A DNA stretch of 64,000 nt from Streptomyces cavernicola (lineage in GTDB: Bacteria > Actinomycetota > Actinomycetes > Streptomycetales > Streptomycetaceae), in NCBI RefSeq assembly GCF_029968035.1, contig NZ_JASCIQ010000039.1, forward strand, positions 18,211 to 82,210, given 5' to 3'. The translations under genes were made by a program, and so were the position numbers. Positions 38,751-47,226 of the stretch are shown here, piece after piece (within the stretch, counting starts at the first letter, position 1; each line of letters opens with the position of its first letter). The notes under the pieces are model-generated. The model was not told where the DNA came from and did no database searches. It saw nothing but the letters and a program-made list of their open reading frames with translations.

Positions 38751-40643
38751 ATGGCAAGCACGGGGGATCTCATAGCGGGCCGGTACCGCATCGCGGCACG
38801 ACTCGGCCGGGGCGGTATGGGCACCGTCTGGCGCGCACAGGACGAGTTGCTGGGCCGCGCCGTAGCCGTCAAGGAACTCCACGTCGACGACGGACTGCCG
38901 TCCATGGACGCGGAGTTGCAGCGGGAGCGGACACTGCGCGAGGCCCGCTCCGTGGCCCAGGTACGGCACGCCAACATCATGGTGCTGCACGACATCGTCG
39001 AGCACGACGCGCAGCCGTGGATCGTGATGGAGCTGATCGACGGCCGCTCGCTCGCCGACCGCATCGCCCTCGACGGCGTCCTCGCCCCCGCCGAGGCGGC
39101 CCGCATCGGCCTCGCCCTGCTCGACGCACTGCGCGCGGCGCACGCCTCCGGCGTCCAGCACCGCGACCTCAAGCCGGCCAACGTGCTCCTGGAGTCGGCC
39201 ACCGGCCGCGTCGTCCTCTCCGACTTCGGCATCGCCCAGGTCGCGGGCCAGACCACGCTGACCGAGACCGGCTCGTTCGTCGGCTCGCCCGAATACACGG
39301 CGCCCGAGCGGATGTCGAACCGGCACACCGGCCCCGAGTCCGACCTGTGGTCCCTCGGCGTGCTGCTGTGCGCGGCGGTCGACGGCGAGTCCCCGTTCCA
39401 CCGCGACTCGGTCGCCGCGGTCCTGCACGCCGTGGTGATGGACGAGATCCGCATCCCGGCCGCGGCGGGCCCCCTCACCCCGGTCGTACGCGGACTCCTG
39501 GAGCGGGACGTCGCACGCCGGCTCGACCTCGACGAGGCGGAGCGGCTGCTGTGGGCCGTCGCGGGGGACGCGGCGACCGCCCCGCTGGCCACCGCGGGCG
39601 CGCGTGCCGCCGCCGCCCCGGCCGCGGCCGCTGCCCCGGCCCCGGCCGACCCGCGCGTCGCCCACTCCGTACCGTCCTCGGCCCCGCCCACGCACCGCGC
39701 GGCCACCCGGTCCGCGCAGGCCGCGCAGGATCGCCGCACCGCCGACTCGCCCACCGAGCCCGGCGGATCCGCCGGGTCCGCCGGGTCCGCCGGGTCCGCC
39801 GGGTCCGCCGAACCCCTGGTCGCCTCGGTGCGGTCCGGGCAGCCGCCGGCCCGGCGCCCCCGGGTGCGCACCGCGGTCCTCGCGGCCGCCCTCGCCGTGG
39901 CGCTCGCCGCGGGCGGCACCGGATTCGGGCTCTGGTACGCGGGCCGCGACCAGGCCGTGAACGCCGCCGACTCCGGCGACCGGGTAGAGGGGACCGACCC
40001 GACCCCGACGGCGGACGGCCCGAAGGGCGACCGCGTCCCGGACGCCTCCCCGAACCCCACGGCGACCGACCGGGCGAAGCCCACCGGCTCCGCCGACAAG
40101 GACCGGCCCGCGGCAGGTGGCGGCGCGGAGACCGACTCCCCGGACGACGGTGCCGACGGCGCCGGCAGCGGCGGCGGCTCGGACAAGCCCGCCGCCGACC
40201 CCGCACCCGCCGGGTACCACACGGTCACCGACCCACTCGGCTTCAAGGTCGCCGTCCCCGACGGCTTCACCCGCTCCTACGAGGCGCCGCGCGTCTACTA
40301 CTACTCCCCCGGCAAGCAGTTCCGCCTCGGCTTCCACCCCCAACCCCAGGACCCTGAGGGCCCGTTGGCCGTCATGCGGCAGGCCCACGAGGACGGCCCC
40401 GACGACTACCCCGGCTACCGCGACGGCTCGGTCACCGAGACCACCCACAACGGCCACCCCGCCGCGCTCTGGGCGTTCGCCTGGGACGGCACGGCGGCGG
40501 ACGGCGGCCCCCGCCAGACGTACGACCTGAGCTGGGACGAGGGCGGCAAGATGTACGACCTGTGGATCTCGGGGCCGACCGCCCAACAGGCCACCGCCAA
40601 GCGGCACTTCGACGTCGCCCTCGAAACGTTCACCGCGAACTAG
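38751..40643 (+). CDS. Membrane-anchored Ser/Thr protein kinase
   Basis: A 630-residue kinase of the PknB type without PASTA domains. The glycine loop G-R-G-G-M-G-T-V, the lysine V-A-V-K-E-L, the catalytic loop H-R-D-L-K-P-A-N and S-D-F-G-I-A are complete, so it should be active. After about residue 270 a Pro/Ala linker contains a 9-bp tandem repeat encoding G-S-A units (39767-39812). A single transmembrane helix (V-L-A-A-A-L-A-V-A-L-A) near residue 385 follows, then an extracellular domain of about 150 residues (P-L-G-F-K-V-A-V-P-D-G-F, then W-D-G-T-A) that may be a sensor. It lies in the same direction as, and two genes before, an AfsR-type regulator. Confidence 0.9.
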   Translation: MASTGDLIAGRYRIAARLGRGGMGTVWRAQDELLGRAVAVKELHVDDGLPSMDAELQRERTLREARSVAQVRHANIMVLHDIVEHDAQPWIVMELIDGRSLADRIALDGVLAPAEAARIGLALLDALRAAHASGVQHRDLKPANVLLESATGRVVLSDFGIAQVAGQTTLTETGSFVGSPEYTAPERMSNRHTGPESDLWSLGVLLCAAVDGESPFHRDSVAAVLHAVVMDEIRIPAAAGPLTPVVRGLLERDVARRLDLDEAERLLWAVAGDAATAPLATAGARAAAAPAAAAAPAPADPRVAHSVPSSAPPTHRAATRSAQAAQDRRTADSPTEPGGSAGSAGSAGSAGSAEPLVASVRSGQPPARRPRVRTAVLAAALAVALAAGGTGFGLWYAGRDQAVNAADSGDRVEGTDPTPTADGPKGDRVPDASPNPTATDRAKPTGSADKDRPAAGGGAETDSPDDGADGAGSGGGSDKPAADPAPAGYHTVTDPLGFKVAVPDGFTRSYEAPRVYYYSPGKQFRLGFHPQPQDPEGPLAVMRQAHEDGPDDYPGYRDGSVTETTHNGHPAALWAFAWDGTAADGGPRQTYDLSWDEGGKMYDLWISGPTAQQATAKRHFDVALETFTAN

Positions 40644-40789
40644 CCACCCCGCGCGGCAGCGGCGCGGGACCCAATTCCCGTACGACACCGTCCACTTGAC
40701 CCCGCTTCGCCCTCTTCTGCTGCCGGGCGCGCTCTCGTACCGTCAGGCCCGTCCTTTGTTATGGCCATGACGAAGAAGAGGGGTCCCCC

Positions 40790-43078
40790 GTGCTCAGACC
40801 TTCCACGGCCAGACCTGACGCGCGCGAGCGCAGACCGCGTCGCGGCGGACCGCGCCGCAGACTGCTCCAGCTCGCGCTCGCCCCGCTCGCGGGTCTCGCC
40901 CTGCTCGCCGCCCCGGCCGACGCGGCTCCCCCGCCGCCGGACGACGAGTACCGGCCGGTGCGCGGGCCCTCCGCCCCCGCCGAGTACCGCTACCGGCAGA
41001 AGGCCCTGCCCGGCGAGACGCTGCCCCGGCACGCGCACGCCGACGCGGCCGCCGAGGCGCGCGAACTGCCCGTCGGGGGCGGCGACTGGAAGTCGCTCGG
41101 GCCCACCAACATCGGCGGCCGGATCGTCTCCCTCGCCCTCGACCCGCAGCGCGCCGACACCCTGTACGCGGCCGCGGCCAGCGGCGGGATCTGGCGCAGC
41201 ACCGACGCGGGCCGGACCTTCGAACCCGCCTGGCCCGACGACGCGACCCAGGCCATGGGCGCCGTCGCCACGAGCCCCGACGGCACCCTGTACGCGGGCA
41301 CCGGCGAGCCCAACCCGGGCGGCGGCTCCATCACGTACGAGGGCACCGGCCTGTACCGGTCGACCGACGGCGGCAAGAGCTGGAAGCCCAGCGGCCTGCG
41401 CGACTCAGGGGCGATCAGCGCCATCACCGTCGACCCCGACCACCCGAAGCGGGTGTACGCGGCGGCGGCCGGTTCGCTCTACAACGGCGGCGGCGACCGG
41501 GGCGTGTACCGCTCCGACGACGGCGGCCGGTCCTGGAAGCGGATTCTGGAAGGCGCCAACGAGTTCACCGGCGCCACCGAGATCTTCGTGCAGGACGAGC
41601 GGCTGTACGCGGTCCTGTGGGACCACCGCCGCACCCCCGAGAAGCGCACGTACGGCGGCGTCGGCTCCGGGGTGTTCCGCAGCGACGACGACGGCCGGAG
41701 CTGGGAGCGGCTCGGCGGCGGCCTGCCCGAGGCGGGCCCGGACGTCGGCCGGATCGGGCTCGCCGTCGCGGGCGACCGGGTGTACGCCCTGGTGAACACC
41801 ACCGCGGGCCCCTTCCAGGGCTTCTACGCCTCGGACGACGGCGGCGACTCGTTCGTGCAGAGCGCGGCCGACGACCAGCTCAAGGGCTCGCAGTCCACGT
41901 TCGGCTGGTGGTTCTCCAAGATCTGGGCGGACCCCGCCGACCCGACCCATCTGCACGCGGCCGGCGTGCCGTTGATGACGTCCAAGGACGCGGGCGCGAC
42001 CTGGACGTACGACGACACCTCGATCCACGTGGACCAGCACGCCATGGTCTGGGACCCGCGCAAGCCGGGCCGGGTGTACCTGGGCAACGACGGCGGCGTC
42101 TACCGCTCGGACGCGAACGGCGACGGCGGCTGGGTGCGGGCCGAGCACCAGCCGTACACCCAGCTGTACAGCGCGGCCATCACGCCCGAGGACCCGTCCC
42201 GGATCTCCGGCGGCGCGCAGGACAACGGCTCGATCCGGTCGTGGGGCGGCGAGCGGTTCAACGAGTACCTGGGCGGTGACGGCGAGGAGAACCTGATCGA
42301 CCCGACCGACCCGGACAAGGTGATCGCCTGTTACCAGTACGGGAACTGCTTCCGCTCCACCGACGGCGGCGACACCATGACGTACTTCGCGGACGCGACG
42401 ACGTACCAGCGCCGCAACTGGTTCACGCCCGTGGTGCATGACCCCTCCGACCCGAGGGTGCTCTACTACGGCGCGGAGGTGGTCAACCGGTCCACGGACG
42501 GCGGGAAGACGTGGAAGGCGATCAGCCCGGACCTCTCCGGCGGCCCCGGCGACGACCCCAACTACCCGAACTACGGGACGGTTTCGTCCATCGCGCCCGC
42601 GGGCGACGGCCGCACGGTGTACGCGGGCACGGACGACGGCCGGGTCTGGGTCACCGAGGACGGCGGTGCGAACTGGACGAAGATCGCCGAGGGCCGGCCG
42701 TGGGTGACCCGGGTCGTGGTGGACCCGAACGACCCGAGCCGGGTGTTCACGACCCACTCCGGTTACCGCTCCGGCTCCCCGCTCGCTCATGTCTACGGCT
42801 CCACGGACGGCGGGCGGACCTGGAAGAACCTGTCCGGGAACCTGCCGGACGCACCCGTCAACGACCTTGTGGTGGACGTGGGTTCGGCTTCCGGTTCACT
42901 GGTCGTCGGCACCGACCAGGGCGTCTTCCGCTCCCCTTCGGGCTCGGGTGACGACTGGCAGCGGTACGGGCACGGCCTGCCCGCCGTGCCGGTCGACGAC
43001 ATCGAGTACGACCCGTCCCGGGGCCGTCTGGTCGCGGCGACGTTCGGGCGCGGGTTCTACGAGCTGGGCGCGGAGTAG
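40790..43078 (+). CDS. Secreted BNR/Asp-box repeat protein (sialidase-like propeller)
   Basis: A 762-residue exported protein. GTG 40790 follows AGAGGGG; the signal peptide has an Arg-rich front, L-A-P-L-A-G-L-A-L-L-A and A-D-A. The mature part carries many Asp-box turns of the S-T-D-G-G-x-x-W / S-D-D-G-G-x-S-W type (at least eight), the mark of six- to eight-bladed propellers seen in sialidases, sortilin-like and xyloglucanase-type proteins. Catalytic residues of true sialidases are not evident, so it may be a carbohydrate-binding or non-enzymatic surface protein. It begins 147 bp after the kinase gene. Confidence 0.85.
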   Translation: MLRPSTARPDARERRPRRGGPRRRLLQLALAPLAGLALLAAPADAAPPPPDDEYRPVRGPSAPAEYRYRQKALPGETLPRHAHADAAAEARELPVGGGDWKSLGPTNIGGRIVSLALDPQRADTLYAAAASGGIWRSTDAGRTFEPAWPDDATQAMGAVATSPDGTLYAGTGEPNPGGGSITYEGTGLYRSTDGGKSWKPSGLRDSGAISAITVDPDHPKRVYAAAAGSLYNGGGDRGVYRSDDGGRSWKRILEGANEFTGATEIFVQDERLYAVLWDHRRTPEKRTYGGVGSGVFRSDDDGRSWERLGGGLPEAGPDVGRIGLAVAGDRVYALVNTTAGPFQGFYASDDGGDSFVQSAADDQLKGSQSTFGWWFSKIWADPADPTHLHAAGVPLMTSKDAGATWTYDDTSIHVDQHAMVWDPRKPGRVYLGNDGGVYRSDANGDGGWVRAEHQPYTQLYSAAITPEDPSRISGGAQDNGSIRSWGGERFNEYLGGDGEENLIDPTDPDKVIACYQYGNCFRSTDGGDTMTYFADATTYQRRNWFTPVVHDPSDPRVLYYGAEVVNRSTDGGKTWKAISPDLSGGPGDDPNYPNYGTVSSIAPAGDGRTVYAGTDDGRVWVTEDGGANWTKIAEGRPWVTRVVVDPNDPSRVFTTHSGYRSGSPLAHVYGSTDGGRTWKNLSGNLPDAPVNDLVVDVGSASGSLVVGTDQGVFRSPSGSGDDWQRYGHGLPAVPVDDIEYDPSRGRLVAATFGRGFYELGAE

Positions 43079-43085
43079 GGTCGAT

Positions 43086-43114
43086 TTTTTCATGTCTCAG
43101 TGAGACATGAAAAA
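43086..43114. promoter_or_regulatory. AT-rich perfect palindrome between the BNR gene and the AfsR-like gene
   Basis: TTTTTCATGTCTCA and its exact complement TGAGACATGAAAAA (14-bp arms, 43086-43099 and 43101-43114) flank a single G. It starts 8 bp after the BNR stop codon. Its low G+C is striking here. It may be a terminator (it ends in AAAAAT/TTTTTT rather than a clean T-run) or an operator for the divergent region upstream of the regulator gene at 43276. Confidence 0.6.
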
Positions 43115-43275
43115 TTGTGTGCCGTCGGTCGCCGGAGTGGTACGGCGACCGGCGGCTTCACAACTCGCCTGCATTTCCCGCCCGTTGAGACCTCCCGTGT
43201 GCAGTACGCGTCGACGCCACGGGCGGATCTTGTGATTCGCCCCGCGCCGCCCCCGACGCTCTATAAACTCCCCGG

Positions 43276-46236
43276 GTGGCGATCACGGGCGAGTTATCCA
43301 CAGACGCAGACGCAAATCAGCAGCTCCGATTCGCTCTCCTCGGCCCACTCCAGGCCTGGCGCGGCAGCACGCCCGTGGATCTCGGGCCGGTGCGCGAGCA
43401 GGCCCTGCTCGCCGCCCTCCTCCTGCGCCCCGGCCGCACCGTCAGCCGGCGGCAACTCCTCGACGGCGTCTGGGGATCCGAGCCGCCCGGCACCGGCGCC
43501 AAGGTGATCCCGGTCTACGTGCACCGCCTGCGCAGACGCCTCGACACCCCCGGCCGGGGCGCCGCCGAGTCCCTGCTCGTCACCGCGCGCGGCGGCTACT
43601 GCTTCGCGCCCGCGAACACCCCGGGCGGCGCCCGGGTGGACGTCGTCCGCTGCGCCGAGCTGGCCGCCGAGGGGCGCGCGGCCCGGGACGCCGGCGACCT
43701 GGCCGCCGCGGCCACCGCCTGGTCCGCCGCCCTCGGCCTGTACCGCGGCGAGCCCCTCGCCTCCGTGCCGGGCCCCTTCGCGGAGGGCGAGCGGCTCCGC
43801 CTCACCGAGCAACGCCTCACCCTCGCCCAGGAGTTGGCGTCCGCCCGGCTGCGGCTCGGGCGGCACGCGGAGGCGGTCGGCGAGCTGTACGCGCTGGCCG
43901 CGGAGCACCCGTACCACGAGGCGCTCGCCGCGCTCCTGATGCGGGCCCTGTACGCCGCGAACCGGCAGTCCGACGCGCTCGACGTGTACGCCGCGGTCCG
44001 CCGCCGCCTCGTCGACGAGCAGGGCGTGGAGCCCGGCGCGGAGCTGCGGCAGGCCCACGAGGCGGTGCTGCGCGGCGACCCGGCCCCGGCGCCGCAGGCC
44101 CCCCGCCCGGCGGCGCCCGCCCCTCCCCCCGCCCGTCCCCGGCGGCAGGAACTCCCCGTCGACATCGGCAGGTTCACCGGCCGGGACCGCGAGCTCGGCC
44201 TGCTCCTCGCGCCCGCGGAGCCGGACGTGGTGACCGTGCGGACCGTGGACGGCATGGCGGGGATCGGGAAGACCGCGCTCGCCGTGCACGCGGCCCGGAA
44301 GCTGTCCGAGGGGCACCCGGACGGCTGCCTGTTCGTGGAGCTGCACGGGCACCGCGAGGACCACGAGGCCGCAGGCCGGCAGCGCGTGCTGCGCAGGCTG
44401 CTCCGCTCGGTCGGTGCGGGCGAGGGCGAGGACTCCGAGGACCTCGACGAGCTGGCCGCGTCCTGGCGCGCCGCGACGGCCGGCCTGCGGCTGCTCCTCG
44501 TACTCGACGACGCCTCCGCCGCCGAACAGGTGCGGCCGCTGCTGCCCGCCGGGCCCGGCAGCATGGTCCTGGTGACCAGCCGGCAGCGGCTGACCGGCCT
44601 GGACGCGGACCGCCGCATCTCGCTGGCGCCGCTCGGCCTGGACGAGGCGGCGGGGCTGCTCACCCGCATCGTCGGCGGCGAGGGCTCGGCGCGGGAGCGG
44701 GCCGCCGTACGCGAACTGGCCGCGCTCTGCGACCGGTTGCCGCTCGCGCTGCGGATCGTCGGGGCCCGTATCCAGGACCGTCCACTGTGGGCGGTGGAGG
44801 CGCTGGCGGCGCGCCTCACCGACGGCGAGCGCCGCCTCGACGAACTCGCCGTCGAGGACCGCAGCGTCGAGGTCGCCTTCCAGCTCTCGTACGGGCAGCT
44901 CCCGCCCGGCGAGCAGCGCGCGTTCCGGGCCCTCGGCCTGTCGCCGACCGTGCAGTTCGACCGGCTCGCGCTCGCCGCGCTGCTCGGCCGGACCCCCGCC
45001 GAGGCCGAGCAGGCCCTGCAGCAGCTGGCCGACGCGAGCCTCGTCCAGCAGGTCACCGCCGACCGCTACCGTCTGCACGACCTGATGGCCGTCTACGCCC
45101 GCCGCGTCGCCGCCACCCGCCCCGACGAGGCGGCGGCCGCCCGCGAGCGGGTCTTCCGGCTCTACGTGACGGCCGCGCGCTGCGCCAGCGACTGGGGGAC
45201 GTCCGTGCCGGGCGCGGACGCCCGCGACACCGGCCCGTTCACCGACTGGGAGGACGCCGCGGCCTGGCTGGACGCGGCCGGCGCCGAACTCGTCGACGTC
45301 ATCGGGCAGTCCGTGGCCGCGGGCCAGCACGACGACGCCTGCCGGCTCGCCGAGGGCCTGGTCGACTACCTCACCCGGCAGGGCCGCTTCCACGAGTGCC
45401 GCACCGCCCTGGAGACCGCTCTCCCCTTCGCCGACCGGTCCTCGGAACAACGCTTCGCCTCCGCGCTGCGTACGGGCATGGGCATCATGTACGGCCTGCA
45501 GGGCCGGTACCGGCAGGCCCGCGACTGGTTCACGCAGGCCCTGGACCTCAGCCGCCGGGCCGACGACCCGCACGAGCAGGCCCGCGCCTCGGCGGGCCTC
45601 GGCACGTTCGCCAACCTGGAGGGCGACGCGGCGGAGTCCATGACGCACTTCGCCGAAGTCGCCCGCCTGGTCGGCTCGTTGGAGCACGACGACTGGCTGA
45701 TGGGGTCCGTGATGACGCGCGTCGGCGACATCCACCACCAGCTCGGCGAGCACGACAAGGCGTACGACCGCTACACCGACGCCATCGCCCTCGCCGAGCG
45801 GTCCGGCAGCCCCCGCCTGCTCGGCAAGACCCTGCTCCGCCTCGGCCGGCTCCAACTCGACCTCGACCGCCCCGCCGAGGCCGCGGGCGCCCTCGGCAAG
45901 GCCGAGGACCTGGCCCGCCGCCTCGGCGACGTCCCCCTGCACTCCGCGGTCCTCGACCGCCTCGCCACCGCCGAGAGCCGGCTCGGCAACCCGCAGGCGG
46001 CGGCCGAACTGCGCCGCCGGGCCCGCGCGCTGCTCGACGAGCAGACCGGCACCGAGTCGGAGATCGTGATCCGCCACCAGCTCGTCTGGTACGGAGCGGC
46101 CGCCGAGGACCTGGCCGGCGCCCGCGACTTCTTCGCCCGCTCCACGAACCTGCCCGGCGCGGAGGCCAACAGGGCGCGGATCTCCCGGGTGTTGGACGCA
46201 CTGGGCAGGCGCGGGCGCGGCAGCCAGGAGGGCTAG
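43276..46236 (+). CDS. AfsR/SARP-type transcriptional regulator (BTAD, NB-ARC, TPR)
   Basis: A 986-residue multi-domain activator. Residues about 15-100 are the winged-helix DNA-binding domain (L-R-F-A-L-L-G-P-L-Q-A-W; V-S-R-R-Q-L-L-D-G-V-W-G). Residues 105-245 are the BTAD domain, and the NB-ARC ATPase follows, with Walker A G-M-A-G-I-G-K-T-A-L near residue 328 and L-L-V-L-D-D-A. The C-terminal 300 residues are TPR repeats (A-R-D-W-F-T-Q-A-L-D-L-S-R-R-A). The GTG at 43276 is the start. This is the AfsR class controlling secondary metabolism; AfsR is activated by AfsK-type kinases, and one is encoded two genes upstream. Target genes are unknown. Confidence 0.9.
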   Translation: MAITGELSTDADANQQLRFALLGPLQAWRGSTPVDLGPVREQALLAALLLRPGRTVSRRQLLDGVWGSEPPGTGAKVIPVYVHRLRRRLDTPGRGAAESLLVTARGGYCFAPANTPGGARVDVVRCAELAAEGRAARDAGDLAAAATAWSAALGLYRGEPLASVPGPFAEGERLRLTEQRLTLAQELASARLRLGRHAEAVGELYALAAEHPYHEALAALLMRALYAANRQSDALDVYAAVRRRLVDEQGVEPGAELRQAHEAVLRGDPAPAPQAPRPAAPAPPPARPRRQELPVDIGRFTGRDRELGLLLAPAEPDVVTVRTVDGMAGIGKTALAVHAARKLSEGHPDGCLFVELHGHREDHEAAGRQRVLRRLLRSVGAGEGEDSEDLDELAASWRAATAGLRLLLVLDDASAAEQVRPLLPAGPGSMVLVTSRQRLTGLDADRRISLAPLGLDEAAGLLTRIVGGEGSARERAAVRELAALCDRLPLALRIVGARIQDRPLWAVEALAARLTDGERRLDELAVEDRSVEVAFQLSYGQLPPGEQRAFRALGLSPTVQFDRLALAALLGRTPAEAEQALQQLADASLVQQVTADRYRLHDLMAVYARRVAATRPDEAAAARERVFRLYVTAARCASDWGTSVPGADARDTGPFTDWEDAAAWLDAAGAELVDVIGQSVAAGQHDDACRLAEGLVDYLTRQGRFHECRTALETALPFADRSSEQRFASALRTGMGIMYGLQGRYRQARDWFTQALDLSRRADDPHEQARASAGLGTFANLEGDAAESMTHFAEVARLVGSLEHDDWLMGSVMTRVGDIHHQLGEHDKAYDRYTDAIALAERSGSPRLLGKTLLRLGRLQLDLDRPAEAAGALGKAEDLARRLGDVPLHSAVLDRLATAESRLGNPQAAAELRRRARALLDEQTGTESEIVIRHQLVWYGAAAEDLAGARDFFARSTNLPGAEANRARISRVLDALGRRGRGSQEG

Positions 46237-46252
46237 TCCGTCCCTATTCGGA

Positions 46253-47068
46253 TCAGCCGCGCGGCGCGGCGGGCGAACCGTCCGAGTTGAGCCAGCGGAC
46301 CCCGTTGGCGCTGTCCTCGGTGATGGTCCGCTCGATGGCGTTGTTGTCCCAGGCGTAGAGCGGGTGCAGGTCGAAGTAGCCCTTGGCGTTCAGCAGGTTC
46401 GCGTCGCACACCGGGTCGCCGTTGATGCAGTACCGGGTGACGGGGACGCCGTTGAAGTCGGCGGGGCCCGCGCCGGGCGAGGTGGCGACGCCGGGCACGC
46501 CGAGCCCCTTGGGGACGACCGCACCGAAGCCGGTGCCGGGCTGCATCGGGTCGGCGTAGAGCTTGCCGTCGACCTGCTCCTTCGGGATGCCGGTCTCGCC
46601 GCGGGAGATCTTCTGCAGCACCTCGTCGGCGACCTGCGCGCCCTGCGAGTAGCCGACGATCCTGATCTGCGCGTCCGGGTGGTCGCGGTGCGTCTGCTCG
46701 GCGACCTTCAGGGTCTCCTCGATGCCGATGCGCACGCTGGTGTCGTACGTCGGCGCGGTGAGGGCCTCGGGGTTGACCTTCCCGCCGGGCTCGATGAGCG
46801 AGCCGGTCGGGCCGATCACCGGCCCCCACGAGGCCGGGTAGCACACCTTGATCGCCCGGTCCCCGAGCTGGTTGTCCCGGTTCGCGTCGTTGTAGGTGTT
46901 CGTGCACTGCGGCGCGGGCGGCGTCGCCCCCGTGCCGCCGACCTCGATGTAGTAGCGGTCCGCGTCGGCGGCCTGCGCGGAACCCGGAACTGCGAGGACG
47001 CCTCCGAACGCCATCGCCGCCGTCGCGGCGGTCCCCAGAACCCGCTTCGTCCTGCTCGTCTTGGCCAT
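46253..47068 (-). CDS. Secreted PE-PPE/cutinase-like serine esterase
   Basis: A 271-residue secreted alpha/beta-hydrolase. A signal peptide (M-A-K-T-S-R-T-K-R, a hydrophobic run, then S-A-Q-A) precedes the mature protein. The nucleophile elbow is I-V-G-Y-S-Q-G-A-Q-V-A, the cutinase/PE-PPE motif, and Y-C-I-N-G-D-P-V-C-D carries paired Cys and the Asp. The closing H-P-L-Y-A-W region may supply the His. In mycobacteria such domains act on lipids. ATG 47068 is chosen because a signal peptide starts there. It is divergent from no neighbour and converges on the AfsR-like gene. Confidence 0.85.
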   Translation of the reverse strand: MAKTSRTKRVLGTAATAAMAFGGVLAVPGSAQAADADRYYIEVGGTGATPPAPQCTNTYNDANRDNQLGDRAIKVCYPASWGPVIGPTGSLIEPGGKVNPEALTAPTYDTSVRIGIEETLKVAEQTHRDHPDAQIRIVGYSQGAQVADEVLQKISRGETGIPKEQVDGKLYADPMQPGTGFGAVVPKGLGVPGVATSPGAGPADFNGVPVTRYCINGDPVCDANLLNAKGYFDLHPLYAWDNNAIERTITEDSANGVRWLNSDGSPAAPRG

Positions 47069-47226
47069 GCCTGGTCTCCCCCTAGGAGTGTCGTGATGCC
47101 GCGCTCTGCGAGCGAGCAACTCCCAAGCTAGGAACGGGCGTTGGCATCACGATGACATGGGGATGAAATGGCTGGTGGGAGAGGTGATCGGGCCAGGGTC
47201 CGCCCGGAGCGGGAGCGTCGCGGCCC

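Noticed and set aside
43294..46077. 927-codon minus-strand open frame
   Set aside because: Antisense of the AfsR-like gene; Arg/Gly/Val-rich with no recognisable domain.
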